Shown: one piece after another, positions 1 to 5,204 of the stretch
Layout of the letters: the number at the start of each line of letters is the position of its first letter
Position numbering within the stretch: position 1 is the first letter of the stretch
Assembly: GCA_017475875.1 (NCBI GenBank)
Contig: JAFVET010000061.1
Location: forward strand, 1 to 6,468
From: Candidatus Methanomethylophilaceae archaeon
GTDB lineage: Archaea > Thermoplasmatota > Thermoplasmata > Methanomassiliicoccales > Methanomethylophilaceae
Direction: 5' to 3'
Length of the DNA: 6,468 nucleotides
Notes under the pieces: generated by a model
Told to the model about the DNA's origin: nothing
Seen by the model: only the letters and a program-made list of their open reading frames with translations
Database searches by the model: none
Made by a program: the position numbers and the translations under genes

Positions 1-66
1 ACCGTCCTCCGTCCAAACCGCGATCTTGTCCGGTACACGTTCGACTGTATCCAAGAACATCTGCAT
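1..66 (-). CDS. Partial N-terminus of an AMP-forming adenylation-domain protein (NRPS-like), cut by the window edge
   Basis: Only 22 codons are visible, reading MQMFLDTVERVPDKI and then AVWTEDG. The pattern F-L-x-x-x-E-R-x-P-D-K-I-A-V-x-x-x-x-G matches the start of amino-acid adenylation domains and related AMP-forming ligases. In those families it precedes the 'LTY-x-EL' segment, which would lie outside the window. The start at 66 is chosen because GGTGAG, complementary to the 16S 3' end, lies 10 nt upstream; the second ATG at 60 would be 16 nt away. The gap to the PPTase stop is 19 nt, so the two are very likely co-transcribed. No condensation domain precedes the adenylation fold, so if this is an NRPS it begins with an A domain. 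Alternatives are a stand-alone acyl-CoA or acyl-ACP ligase or a DltA-like ligase. Substrate and downstream domains cannot be seen. The family call is moderately supported and the NRPS call is inference. Confidence 0.6.
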   Translation of the reverse strand, partial: MQMFLDTVERVPDKIAVWTEDG

Positions 67-78
67 GGCGTTTCTACT

Positions 79-84
79 CACCGT
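79..84 (-). promoter_or_regulatory. GGTGAG-type ribosome binding site for the adenylation-domain gene
   Basis: On the minus strand the 19-nt gap before the ATG at 66 contains GGTGAG, a strong match to the archaeal anti-SD (GGAGGTGAT core), with 10 nt before the ATG. It supports ATG 66 over ATG 60 or the GTG at 81, which overlaps this site. Confidence 0.5.
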
Positions 85-85
85 A

Positions 86-904
86 TCACCCGGATGACGG
101 AGAAGAATCCGCGAACAACCATTTAATGGCGTATGCCAGCGTCCTGTAAGGCGGATTCACTGGACGCATCGGTCGGTTCCGATCCGGGCCTTCGGATCGT
201 TTTGCTTGGATGTATCTGTGAACTCGCCTATGACCGAAGGTCTCCCAGAGGGGGACGTATATCATCCCACCTTCAAATACGTCTCCAGCCGAACAGACCG
301 CATTCATGTATCCGTCTCCGGTGTCGTACGATGCGAACCTGTAGTCCACATCGTCCACCGACTGCTCGACTGTTATCCCGTCCCCGAGTACGATCTCGAA
401 CGAATCCAACGGGATCGAGAACCCTAGTCCGGTGACCTTCATGAAGCTCTCCTTGAGGGTCCAATATCTGTAGAACAGGAGGTTCCTCCTAACCATATCC
501 TGTTCTTCGGATATCGCCTCGTATTCAGTCCCGTGGAAATACCGTTTGGCTATATCCAGGTCGATGGGACGGACCTCCTCGGTGTCGCATCCCACCTCTT
601 GTTCCGACACCGAGCACATCACACGGCGCTCCGAATGGGAAAGGTTGAAACGTATATCGGAACCCCTGATGCACGGCTTGCCGAACGGTCCCTTTTCCAT
701 TACGATACCCTCATAATCCTCGCCCAGGTCCTCCAGCGCCTTTCTCAACAGGAGTTCGACCCCCATCGACAGGAACCTGTCCTTCGGGAACACGAAACGG
801 TCCATCTTCTCCCTGCGACGGGGCGGCATCAGACGGAGGAGGTGCTCGTAACGATCGGCGCCGCCGATAGAACCGATGTCCGAATAGTAAGTAACAACAA
901 CCAT
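86..904 (-). CDS. 4'-phosphopantetheinyl transferase, Sfp type
   Basis: Transfers the phosphopantetheine arm of CoA to a serine of a carrier protein, turning apo into holo carrier in nonribosomal peptide, polyketide or acyl-carrier systems. The 272-residue product carries the family signatures in order: FGKP (74-77), FNLSHS (86-91), the Mg-binding G-C-D-T-E (105-109) and W-T-L-K-E-S-F-M-K (148-156, with K151 and E152). These identify the Sfp/Gsp class rather than AcpS. The enzyme fold appears to end near residue 220. The last ~50 residues are Arg/Pro-rich and exceed the usual ~220-240 residue length. The gene lies 18 nt downstream of the flavin-reductase/acetyltransferase fusion and 19 nt upstream of an adenylation-domain start, which argues for a role in activating carrier domains of that downstream enzyme. 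The RBS is weak (AGGAT about 13 nt upstream). Family assignment is secure; the partner is inferred. Confidence 0.9.
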   Translation of the reverse strand: MVVVTYYSDIGSIGGADRYEHLLRLMPPRRREKMDRFVFPKDRFLSMGVELLLRKALEDLGEDYEGIVMEKGPFGKPCIRGSDIRFNLSHSERRVMCSVSEQEVGCDTEEVRPIDLDIAKRYFHGTEYEAISEEQDMVRRNLLFYRYWTLKESFMKVTGLGFSIPLDSFEIVLGDGITVEQSVDDVDYRFASYDTGDGYMNAVCSAGDVFEGGMIYVPLWETFGHRRVHRYIQAKRSEGPDRNRPMRPVNPPYRTLAYAIKWLFADSSPSSG

Positions 905-922
905 GGGATGTACGAAATCCTA

Positions 923-2122
923 TCAGATCGTCTTTACGACCCTGGCCGGGACCCCGGCGACGACGGACCTTGGCGGTACGTCGCGCGTCACCACGGCGCC
1001 TGCTGCGATTATGGAATCGTGGCCAACCGTCACACCGCGCAGGATCGTCGCGTGGGAGCCGACCCATACGTTCTCCTCTAGTGTGATGCGTCCGAAGTGG
1101 AGGTCGTGACGGTGCTCGGGCTCCATCCCGTGGTCTATCGTGGCGAACACTACCTGATGGCCGATCTGACACCCGTCGCCGATCCTGACCCCACCCTGGT
1201 CCTGGAAGCAGCAACCCGAATTGATGAAGACGCCTTCGCCCACCGAGATGTTCTTTCCGAAATCCGCGTAGACCGGAGGGAACAGCCTGAAACCCTGGGG
1301 GACGTCTTTGCCGATGAGCTCCGAGAACAGCCTCCTCAACTCAGCCTCGTCGTGGTAGCCGGTATTTATCGCCGCAGTGACGGCCTGAGCCTCGCGGGCG
1401 CACCTGTCGAAGAGTTCGAACTCGGGCGTCCCCGACGCCACCTCCTCTCCGCGGTCGAGTTTCTCCAACAGTCCCTTGAGCGCCCCTTCGTCCCCTTGGT
1501 GTTGGTCCGGTCCCGCGTCCGCGACGGCTACGTCGCCGCCGTCCCTCCCCTTGCCGAGGAAAGCCCTGCCGAGTTTTGCGACACGCCCCACCTTTTCTCC
1601 GAGCGAATAATACTGCATCCCGTAGTCGTCGTACATCAGCGGATCGGCCAGGGACATGTCCGGGCGCCCCGACTCGTCGATAACGCGGTCCGATGCGTGT
1701 ATGCAGAGGATCTCTCCGAAGATCTGCGTGTGGCTGCCGAAGTCAGTGGTACCCACGACCCTGCATTCCAATGTGACGTCCAACTGGTCGATGACGGGCG
1801 CGTGCACGTCGCGGCCCTCCGTCACCGTGTATCCGATGGCCGCTAGCTTGTCCGTCCTGTACCCCGATTCGATGCCCAGGTAGTCAGCCTGCGCCGCCTG
1901 GTCCTTCCTCGGGAAACCGAGTGCGAAGCAACCGCTCTCCTTGATGCTTTCGAGAGTCTTCCTCCGAGCGGTCGAGTTGATGGCGATCATGACCGTCTCG
2001 GGGACATGGCTGCACATCCCGACGAAACCGAGGGTGCATGCGTCGGCGCGTCCTTCGTGATCGTAAGCGGTGGCGATGCCGACTGGCATCGGATAGACGA
2101 GGGCTTTCGGTGGGAGGATCAT
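923..2122 (-). CDS. Fusion: flavin-reductase-like domain plus left-handed beta-helix O-acetyltransferase
   Basis: One uninterrupted 399-residue frame holds two enzymes. Residues ~1-190 resemble the FMN-binding flavin-reductase/flavoredoxin family: early M-P-V-G-I-A-T-A, a central ligand-lined segment, then V-T-L-E-C-R-V-V-G and Q-I-F-G-E-I. Residues ~191-212 form an Asp/Gly/Gln-rich linker. Residues ~213-399 resemble maltose/galactoside O-acetyltransferases: a helical lead-in with N-T-G-Y-H-D (253-258), then hexapeptide repeats I-S-V-G-E-G, V-R-I-G-D-G, V-W-V-G-S-H and V-T-V-G-H-D, ending G-V-P-A-R-V-V-K. H331 in I-D-H-G aligns by eye with catalytic His115 of galactoside acetyltransferase. 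No Met lies between residues 170 and 333, so the second domain has no separate ATG start. The ATG at 2122 lies about 27 nt from a TATA box, suggesting a nearly leaderless mRNA. It is the first gene of the operon with the PPTase and adenylation gene, so it could be a tailoring enzyme (inference). The acceptor substrate is unknown. Confidence 0.88.
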   Translation of the reverse strand: MILPPKALVYPMPVGIATAYDHEGRADACTLGFVGMCSHVPETVMIAINSTARRKTLESIKESGCFALGFPRKDQAAQADYLGIESGYRTDKLAAIGYTVTEGRDVHAPVIDQLDVTLECRVVGTTDFGSHTQIFGEILCIHASDRVIDESGRPDMSLADPLMYDDYGMQYYSLGEKVGRVAKLGRAFLGKGRDGGDVAVADAGPDQHQGDEGALKGLLEKLDRGEEVASGTPEFELFDRCAREAQAVTAAINTGYHDEAELRRLFSELIGKDVPQGFRLFPPVYADFGKNISVGEGVFINSGCCFQDQGGVRIGDGCQIGHQVVFATIDHGMEPEHRHDLHFGRITLEENVWVGSHATILRGVTVGHDSIIAAGAVVTRDVPPRSVVAGVPARVVKTI

Positions 2123-2145
2123 GTCCTTTCAGCTGATGGATACGA

Positions 2146-2153
2146 TTTAAAAA
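2146..2153 (-). promoter_or_regulatory. TATA box of the fusion/PPTase/adenylation operon
   Basis: The minus strand reads TTTTTAAA centred about 27 nt upstream of the ATG at 2122. With archaeal TATA-to-TSS spacing, transcription would start at or next to the ATG, giving a leaderless or very short-leader mRNA. A short AAAGGA sits just 2-3 nt before the ATG, too close to be a typical SD. Confidence 0.55.
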
Positions 2154-2177
2154 CTTCCTCAGGGGCAGCGATTTGAT

Positions 2178-2191
2178 CGGCGTCGATGCCG
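2178..2191. promoter_or_regulatory. Operator-like inverted repeat upstream of the minus-strand operon promoter
   Basis: CGGCGTCGATGCCG is a 14-nt palindrome with a single mismatched pair. It is bracketed by TTGA (2174-2177) and TCAA (2194-2197), which extend the dyad with a one-base offset. It lies about 25 nt upstream of the TATA box on the minus strand, a position used by regulators in archaea. No protein is known to bind here. Confidence 0.3.
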
Positions 2192-2247
2192 GGTCAACAT
2201 CATAACGATCGCACCCTGATTGGGATCGGATGCAAGGAGAACCCGCA

Positions 2248-2259
2248 ATTGTTAACAAT
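2248..2259. promoter_or_regulatory. Perfect 12-bp palindrome, candidate operator for the ferredoxin-nitroreductase gene
   Basis: ATTGTTAACAAT is a perfect dyad. It is AT-rich against a GC-rich background and sits about 18 nt upstream of the TATA-like ATTTAAG at 2277-2283. The location suits an activator or repressor site for the plus-strand nitroreductase gene. A regulator is not identified; the 60-residue winged-helix protein downstream is one candidate (inference). Confidence 0.4.
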
Positions 2260-2276
2260 CGGTGACGTTTACGAAG

Positions 2277-2283
2277 ATTTAAG
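2277..2283 (+). promoter_or_regulatory. Probable TATA box for the ferredoxin-nitroreductase gene
   Basis: ATTTAAG preceded by purine-rich ACGAAG (possible BRE). It would place the start site near 2305 and give a leader of about 50 nt, consistent with the gene having an SD (CGGAGA, 2345-2350). A weaker alternative is the TGTATAC element at 2324-2330. Confidence 0.4.
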
Positions 2284-2356
2284 GTGCGGACTCATCCAGC
2301 CGTACGCGACCACTATTGGCCACTGTATACAACAATCAAACTAACGGAGAAAAACC

Positions 2357-3145
2357 ATGAAGGAAACGCTGACAATTTCGGATTCGTGCATAGGCTGCGG
2401 CCTTTGTACGAAGGTGTGCATCCGCGGACATTTGTCCGTCGGAGACGATGGGAAGGTACACGAGGTCGAATCTCCGTATTACTGCTTCGAATGCGGCCAC
2501 TGCTTGTCCGGGTGCCCGAAAAACGCCCTGTCCCTGAGGGACTACGCTGGAACAGCATCCGTGGACTGCGGTCCGACGATGTCCCCAGACTCCCTGCTCG
2601 AACTGTACCGCGACAGACGCAGCAAAAGGTGGTTCGACCGCAAATGCACAAGAGAAGAACTTGAAACGCTGGTTTCGGCTGCGAAATATGCGCCTACGGC
2701 GGAGAACTCCCAGGCGGTGGAATACGCGGTCATCGACGAGAGGTTCGAGGAATTCATGGCCCACATCGCAGACATCCTCCGCACCCACACGGACGAGCAC
2801 CCCCGCCTCAAACAGTTCGTCGATTACGTGGACGCGGGACAGAAGGAGAAGAACAACCCGTTCACATGGGAGGGGCGTCAGCTGATCATAGCCTTCGCGA
2901 GGTTCCCCATCGACGCCATAATCCCGATGGAACAGATCGACCTTATGGCGACCACGATGGGACTGGGTGGATTCCATTCCAGGTGGATACTGCAGGCTTC
3001 CGAGAACGATCCGGAAAGGTTCATGTCCTTCTTCCCGGACGTCTCCGAGGGACTCCAGGCGTACGCCGTGTTCATAGTCGGACATCCCCGCGTAAGATAC
3101 AGAAGGACCGTCCCGCGGTCTGACAAAAAGATACACTGGTGCTAA
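2357..3145 (+). CDS. 2[4Fe-4S] ferredoxin-nitroreductase fusion flavoprotein
   Basis: A 262-residue cytosolic oxidoreductase. The N-terminus is a ferredoxin with two CxxCxxCxxxC clusters (C11, C14, C17, C21 and C43, C46, C49, C53, the second followed by Pro). From about residue 80 it is a nitroreductase-fold FMN domain: R-R-S-x-R-x-F (87-93), A-P-T-A-E-N-S-Q (112-119), the glycine-rich M-G-L-G-G-F (201-206) and a C-terminal Y-R-R-T-V-P-R. The likely role is reducing a nitro, quinone or other electron-poor substrate with electrons fed through the Fe-S domain; the substrate cannot be told. The first cluster motif lacks the usual following proline (C-I). The ATG is supported by CGGAGA 6 nt upstream. 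The gene is divergent from the acetyltransferase operon and separated by 261 nt from the next plus-strand gene. Family call is secure. Confidence 0.92.
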   Translation: MKETLTISDSCIGCGLCTKVCIRGHLSVGDDGKVHEVESPYYCFECGHCLSGCPKNALSLRDYAGTASVDCGPTMSPDSLLELYRDRRSKRWFDRKCTREELETLVSAAKYAPTAENSQAVEYAVIDERFEEFMAHIADILRTHTDEHPRLKQFVDYVDAGQKEKNNPFTWEGRQLIIAFARFPIDAIIPMEQIDLMATTMGLGGFHSRWILQASENDPERFMSFFPDVSEGLQAYAVFIVGHPRVRYRRTVPRSDKKIHWC

Positions 3146-3155
3146 TCCGAGCGAA

Positions 3156-3200
3156 GACCGATTATGGTCGTATCCGCCGATGCAGTGGTCAATGGCGGGT
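3156..3200 (+). terminator. Possible termination region after the nitroreductase gene
   Basis: Two inverted repeats: GACC-6 nt-GGTC (3156-3169) and ATCCGCC-15 nt-GGCGGGT (3172-3200, 7 pairs with one G-U). They start 11 nt after the stop codon. There is no T-tract, so termination is uncertain; the second could instead be an operator just upstream of the TATA at 3208. Confidence 0.25.
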
Positions 3201-3207
3201 GTCGAAC

Positions 3208-3216
3208 CATATATAC
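3208..3216 (+). promoter_or_regulatory. TATA box for the winged-helix/flavin-reductase operon (or a leader RNA)
   Basis: CATATATAC, preceded by GTCGAAC as a possible BRE. The same ten bases CATATATACG occur on the minus strand at 6335-6344 before the HdeD-like gene. The predicted start near 3238 gives a leader of about 170 nt before the ATG at 3407, long compared with the leaderless genes nearby. Confidence 0.55.
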
Positions 3217-3301
3217 GGGTACGGCAATCACACGCACCGCATTCGTAACGGTGTCTACCCGGCCGATAGAAGCGACCGACGCCCAACGGTGGCTTGGACC
3301 G

Positions 3302-3343
3302 AACCGCCCGCACATGCCTGCGGCGGTATACCGACGGGCGGTT
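3302..3343. repeat. 9-bp perfect inverted repeat enclosing a 10-bp palindrome
   Basis: AACCGCCCG (3302-3310) pairs perfectly with CGGGCGGTT (3335-3343) across a 24-nt interval. The interval contains the perfect palindrome CGGTATACCG (3324-3333), whose GGTATACC core could also be a weak TATA about 78 nt before the ATG at 3407. The element could be a stable hairpin in the leader RNA or a DNA operator for autoregulation by the small winged-helix protein. Confidence 0.45.
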
Positions 3344-3406
3344 ACCGGAACCCACCGGATGCATGGAAAACCGAATTTGGACCTTAGACAGATGCGAGGT
3401 ATCGAA

Positions 3407-3589
3407 ATGAGCGACAGGGAAATCATATTGGAAGCCATGAAAAAGGCTGGCGAACCCCTCAATGCGGGAAAAGTCGCCGAACTCACCGGACTCGACCGCA
3501 AAGCCGTGGACAAGGCCTTCGCGGAGATGAAGAAGGACGGGACGATCGTCTCCCCGGTCAGATGCAAATGGGAACCCGCCCAAAAGTGA
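3407..3589 (+). CDS. Small winged-helix DNA-binding protein (60 aa)
   Basis: Probable transcriptional regulator made of one winged helix-turn-helix. Helix 1 is residues ~4-14, helix 2 ~19-27 (A-G-K-V-A-E-L-T-G-L), recognition helix ~30-43 (R-K-A-V-D-K-A-F-A-E-M-K-K) and a wing at D-G-T-I-V-S-P. The protein ends S-P-V-R-C-K-W-E-P, leaving a single cysteine, C53. The start at 3407 is chosen because GAGGT (3395-3400 region) lies 6 nt upstream and the domain begins there. The frame is open back to 3164, but that extension is low-complexity in character and contains the TATA box. The flavin-reductase gene begins 4 nt after this stop, indicating translational coupling, so the regulator probably controls that redox enzyme and perhaps its own promoter. 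C53 as a redox switch is speculation. Confidence 0.8.
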   Translation: MSDREIILEAMKKAGEPLNAGKVAELTGLDRKAVDKAFAEMKKDGTIVSPVRCKWEPAQK

Positions 3590-3593
3590 TCAG

Positions 3594-4133
3594 ATGGTGG
3601 ACCGCGAGCATTTCGACGTGTTCGACCGTTCCGGCGACATAGTCAAGGCGATTTCGGAATGCGTGTTCCTCACCACCAGGTCCGGTGAAAAGGTCAACAC
3701 GATGGCCATCGAATGGGGGACCATCGGCAACCTCTGGGCCAAGCCGGTGTTCATCGCCTTCGTCCGCAGCAGCAGGTTCACTCGTCGGATGCTGGACGAG
3801 AACCCCGAATTCACGGTCAACATACCCACCGGCCCGTACGACAGGAAGATCTTCAAGGTCTGCGGAGGGAAGAGCGGTCGCGATACGGACAAGGTTTCGG
3901 AAGCGGGCCTGACCCTAACCGAAGGCGAGAAGATCGGTGTCCCCGGGATAATGCAATTGCCCATGACCCTCGAGTGCAAGGTCATCTACCGTCAGGAACA
4001 GGACGTGTCCCTGATCCCTGACGATATCAAAGGCAGGTTCTATCCCCACAGGTCCGACAGGGACCACGACACTGACGAAGACGACCACGTCATGTACATC
4101 GGGGAGATCGTAAGCTCCTACGTCCTTTCTTAA
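3594..4133 (+). CDS. Flavin-reductase-like FMN-binding protein
   Basis: A 179-residue member of the flavin-reductase/flavoredoxin family, a split-barrel FMN protein. Family features are V-F-L-T-T-R-S-G-E-K-V-N-T-M-A-I-E-W-G (24-42), the flavin-site segment A-K-P-V-F-I-A-F-V-R-S-S-R-F-T (49-63), and E-N-P-E-F-T-V-N-I-P (69-78). The later C-G-G-K-S-G-R-D (90-97) carries a Cys conserved in anaerobe members. It probably binds FMN and moves electrons between a nicotinamide or F420-type donor and an acceptor; neither partner is visible. Its ATG follows the winged-helix stop by 4 nt and has no clear SD of its own, so it is likely translated by coupling. An acidic/His stretch (H-D-T-D-E-D-D-H, 158-165) precedes the final strand. 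It is a paralogue in family, not in close sequence, of the flavin domain at 1553-2122. Confidence 0.85.
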   Translation: MVDREHFDVFDRSGDIVKAISECVFLTTRSGEKVNTMAIEWGTIGNLWAKPVFIAFVRSSRFTRRMLDENPEFTVNIPTGPYDRKIFKVCGGKSGRDTDKVSEAGLTLTEGEKIGVPGIMQLPMTLECKVIYRQEQDVSLIPDDIKGRFYPHRSDRDHDTDEDDHVMYIGEIVSSYVLS

Positions 4134-4142
4134 ACGGTTTCT

Positions 4143-4157
4143 GGGGGCCGGGCCCCC
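4143..4157. terminator. GC-rich hairpin, bidirectional terminator between convergent genes
   Basis: GGGGGC-CGG-GCCCCC forms a 6-bp stem with a 3-nt loop. On the plus strand it is followed by GTTTT, and on the minus strand by AGAAACCGTTT. It occupies the 39-nt gap between the flavin-reductase stop and the stop of the MBL-rubredoxin gene, so it can serve both. Confidence 0.7.
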
Positions 4158-4172
4158 GTTTTCCTCGACACG

Positions 4173-5132
4173 TCAGGCGCGGTTGAACTTCTCTTTCGGC
4201 TGCCTGCAACGTGGACAGCGCCAATCGGCGGGCAGGTCCTCGAAAGCGGTGCCGGGCGGTATCCCGTGGTCGGGATCCCCATTGGCGGGGTCGTAAACGA
4301 ATCCGCAGACCGAACACACGTATTTCCCGGACGCGGTCTTGAAAATCACCTCTCCGGGTGGAATCGTCTCGGGGGGATTGTCCAAGTCGATGACCTTCCT
4401 GTTCTCGAGGTTCTCCGGTCCCAACGGGGTGTGCGTCGAAAGGTAGACTGTCGGATGCCTCCTCACGAACTCCCTGACGCGGTCCATGGTCTCCCTGGCG
4501 GCCGGCAGGTCCTCGAAGACGACCGACAGCTTGTTCTCGTAGAGCGCCTCGTCGGTGTAGGTGATGTCGCCGTGCATCATGTAGAAGAGTCCGTCGTCTT
4601 CCGCCACGACTATGCTGTTCCCCTTGGTGTGACCCTTCGCTTTGATGTAGAAGACGCCTTCGGCGATCTTCTGGCATTCCGGGAAGTTGTGGTAGGGTCC
4701 GTCGGTGAATCTCACAGGGACTATGTTGTCGATGCCCTGGAGCTCGGTCGCTTCGAGCTCTTCCTCGTTCACGTATATCCTGGCGTTGGGGAACGACCTC
4801 AGTTCGCCGGAGTGGTCGCTGTGCTTGTGGGTCAGAAGGATCTTGTCGACCTGCTCGGGACGGTATCCCAGGTCAGCCAATGCATCCATGTACGAGCAGA
4901 TGTCCCTCCCCGTGAATATCTGCGTGTTCTCGTCGGGTACCTCCTCGGGGGTTCCGGCAGGAAGACCCGTGTCCACCAGGATGACCTCGCTCCCGGTATC
5001 GATCAGGTAGTTCGTGAGTCCCGACCTGTAGCGTTTCTTGGAATCGAAGGCCCCGGGACCGTCCTCCCCGCCGAATGCGAAGCTCTGCGATGCGAAACCG
5101 TCCTTCCTGAATCTGACAGCTTTGATCTCCAT
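4173..5132 (-). CDS. Metallo-beta-lactamase-fold hydrolase with C-terminal rubredoxin domain
   Basis: A 319-residue two-domain protein. Residues ~1-262 have the MBL fold: L-V-D-T-G (52-56), the metal motif H-K-H-S-D-H (102-107) and further ligands H168 (K-G-H-T-K-G), D189 (H-G-D-I) and H234 (S-T-H-T-P). The layout is closest to lactonase/glyoxalase-II-type hydrolases. Residues ~270-316 are a full rubredoxin: C273-x2-C276-G-x-x-Y-D and C306-P-x-C309, binding one Fe. The flavodoxin domain of flavorubredoxins is absent. The metal motif has His104 where flavodiiron proteins have Glu, so this is not a typical O2/NO reductase. How an electron carrier serves a hydrolase is unknown. The ATG has no SD but lies about 26 nt from a TATA box, so the mRNA is probably leaderless. 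It is divergent from the NimA-like gene. Domain calls are secure; the substrate is unknown. Confidence 0.92.
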   Translation of the reverse strand: MEIKAVRFRKDGFASQSFAFGGEDGPGAFDSKKRYRSGLTNYLIDTGSEVILVDTGLPAGTPEEVPDENTQIFTGRDICSYMDALADLGYRPEQVDKILLTHKHSDHSGELRSFPNARIYVNEEELEATELQGIDNIVPVRFTDGPYHNFPECQKIAEGVFYIKAKGHTKGNSIVVAEDDGLFYMMHGDITYTDEALYENKLSVVFEDLPAARETMDRVREFVRRHPTVYLSTHTPLGPENLENRKVIDLDNPPETIPPGEVIFKTASGKYVCSVCGFVYDPANGDPDHGIPPGTAFEDLPADWRCPRCRQPKEKFNRA

Positions 5133-5151
5133 GACAGGGGATACGGCGACA

Positions 5152-5161
5152 TTCTATAAAG
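5152..5161. promoter_or_regulatory. Shared TATA element for divergent MBL-rubredoxin and NimA-like genes
   Basis: The hexamer TATAAA (5155-5160) reads TTTATA on the other strand. On the minus strand it is about 26 nt before the MBL-rubredoxin ATG at 5132, which fits a leaderless start. On the plus strand it would start transcription near 5184, giving a leader of about 58 nt before the SD-bearing NimA-like gene. No other good TATA is visible in the 109-nt gap; GGATAAG at 5201-5207 is a weaker plus-strand candidate. Confidence 0.5.
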
Positions 5162-5191
5162 CGGGTCTGCAACACCCGGAAGTCTGGAATC

Positions 5192-5204
5192 ATCCGATAC
5201 GGAT
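5192..5204. promoter_or_regulatory. Small dyad in the NimA-like gene leader
   Basis: ATCCG-ATA-CGGAT has two perfect 5-bp arms about 10-20 nt downstream of the predicted plus-strand start site, where a bound repressor could block transcription. Such short dyads also occur by chance. Confidence 0.25.

Larger units (their letters stand above)
3146..3406 (+). other. 261-nt intergenic region with a strong TATA box and several inverted repeats
   Basis: No convincing gene is seen. After the nitroreductase stop come two inverted repeats (3156-3169 and 3172-3200), then a strong TATA at 3208-3216. About 190 nt then precede the next ATG. That stretch contains GCACCG/CGGTGT (3234-3239 with 3249-3254), AACCGCCCG/CGGGCGGTT (3302-3310 with 3335-3343) and the palindrome CGGTATACCG (3324-3333). 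Open frames cross the region, but they contain the TATA box and resemble no family. It could be a structured mRNA leader, a small RNA gene, or a region with two promoters. No tRNA or known riboswitch was recognised. Confidence 0.5.

Noticed and set aside
1097..1846. 249-codon open frame on the plus strand opposite the acetyltransferase fusion
   Set aside because: It lies wholly antisense to a gene with clear domain motifs, and its own translation resembles no family.
3218..3400. tRNA or known riboswitch in the gap before the winged-helix gene
   Set aside because: I looked on both strands for an acceptor stem with a T-arm GTTCRA pattern and found none in register. No conserved riboswitch core was recognised.
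3164..3406. 81-codon N-terminal extension of the winged-helix protein
   Set aside because: It contains the strong TATA at 3208, has no domain character, and a good GAGGT SD sits 6 nt before the ATG at 3407.
2336..3583. 415-codon open frame on the minus strand across the nitroreductase, the intergenic gap and the winged-helix gene
   Set aside because: It is antisense to two well-supported genes, shows no family motifs, is Arg/Gly/His-rich in the manner of shadow frames in GC-rich DNA, and has no promoter or SD.
4266..5159. 297-codon open frame on the plus strand opposite the MBL-rubredoxin gene
   Set aside because: The opposite strand has every MBL and rubredoxin ligand in order. This frame is Val/Gly/Arg-rich with no motif and is a codon-bias shadow.
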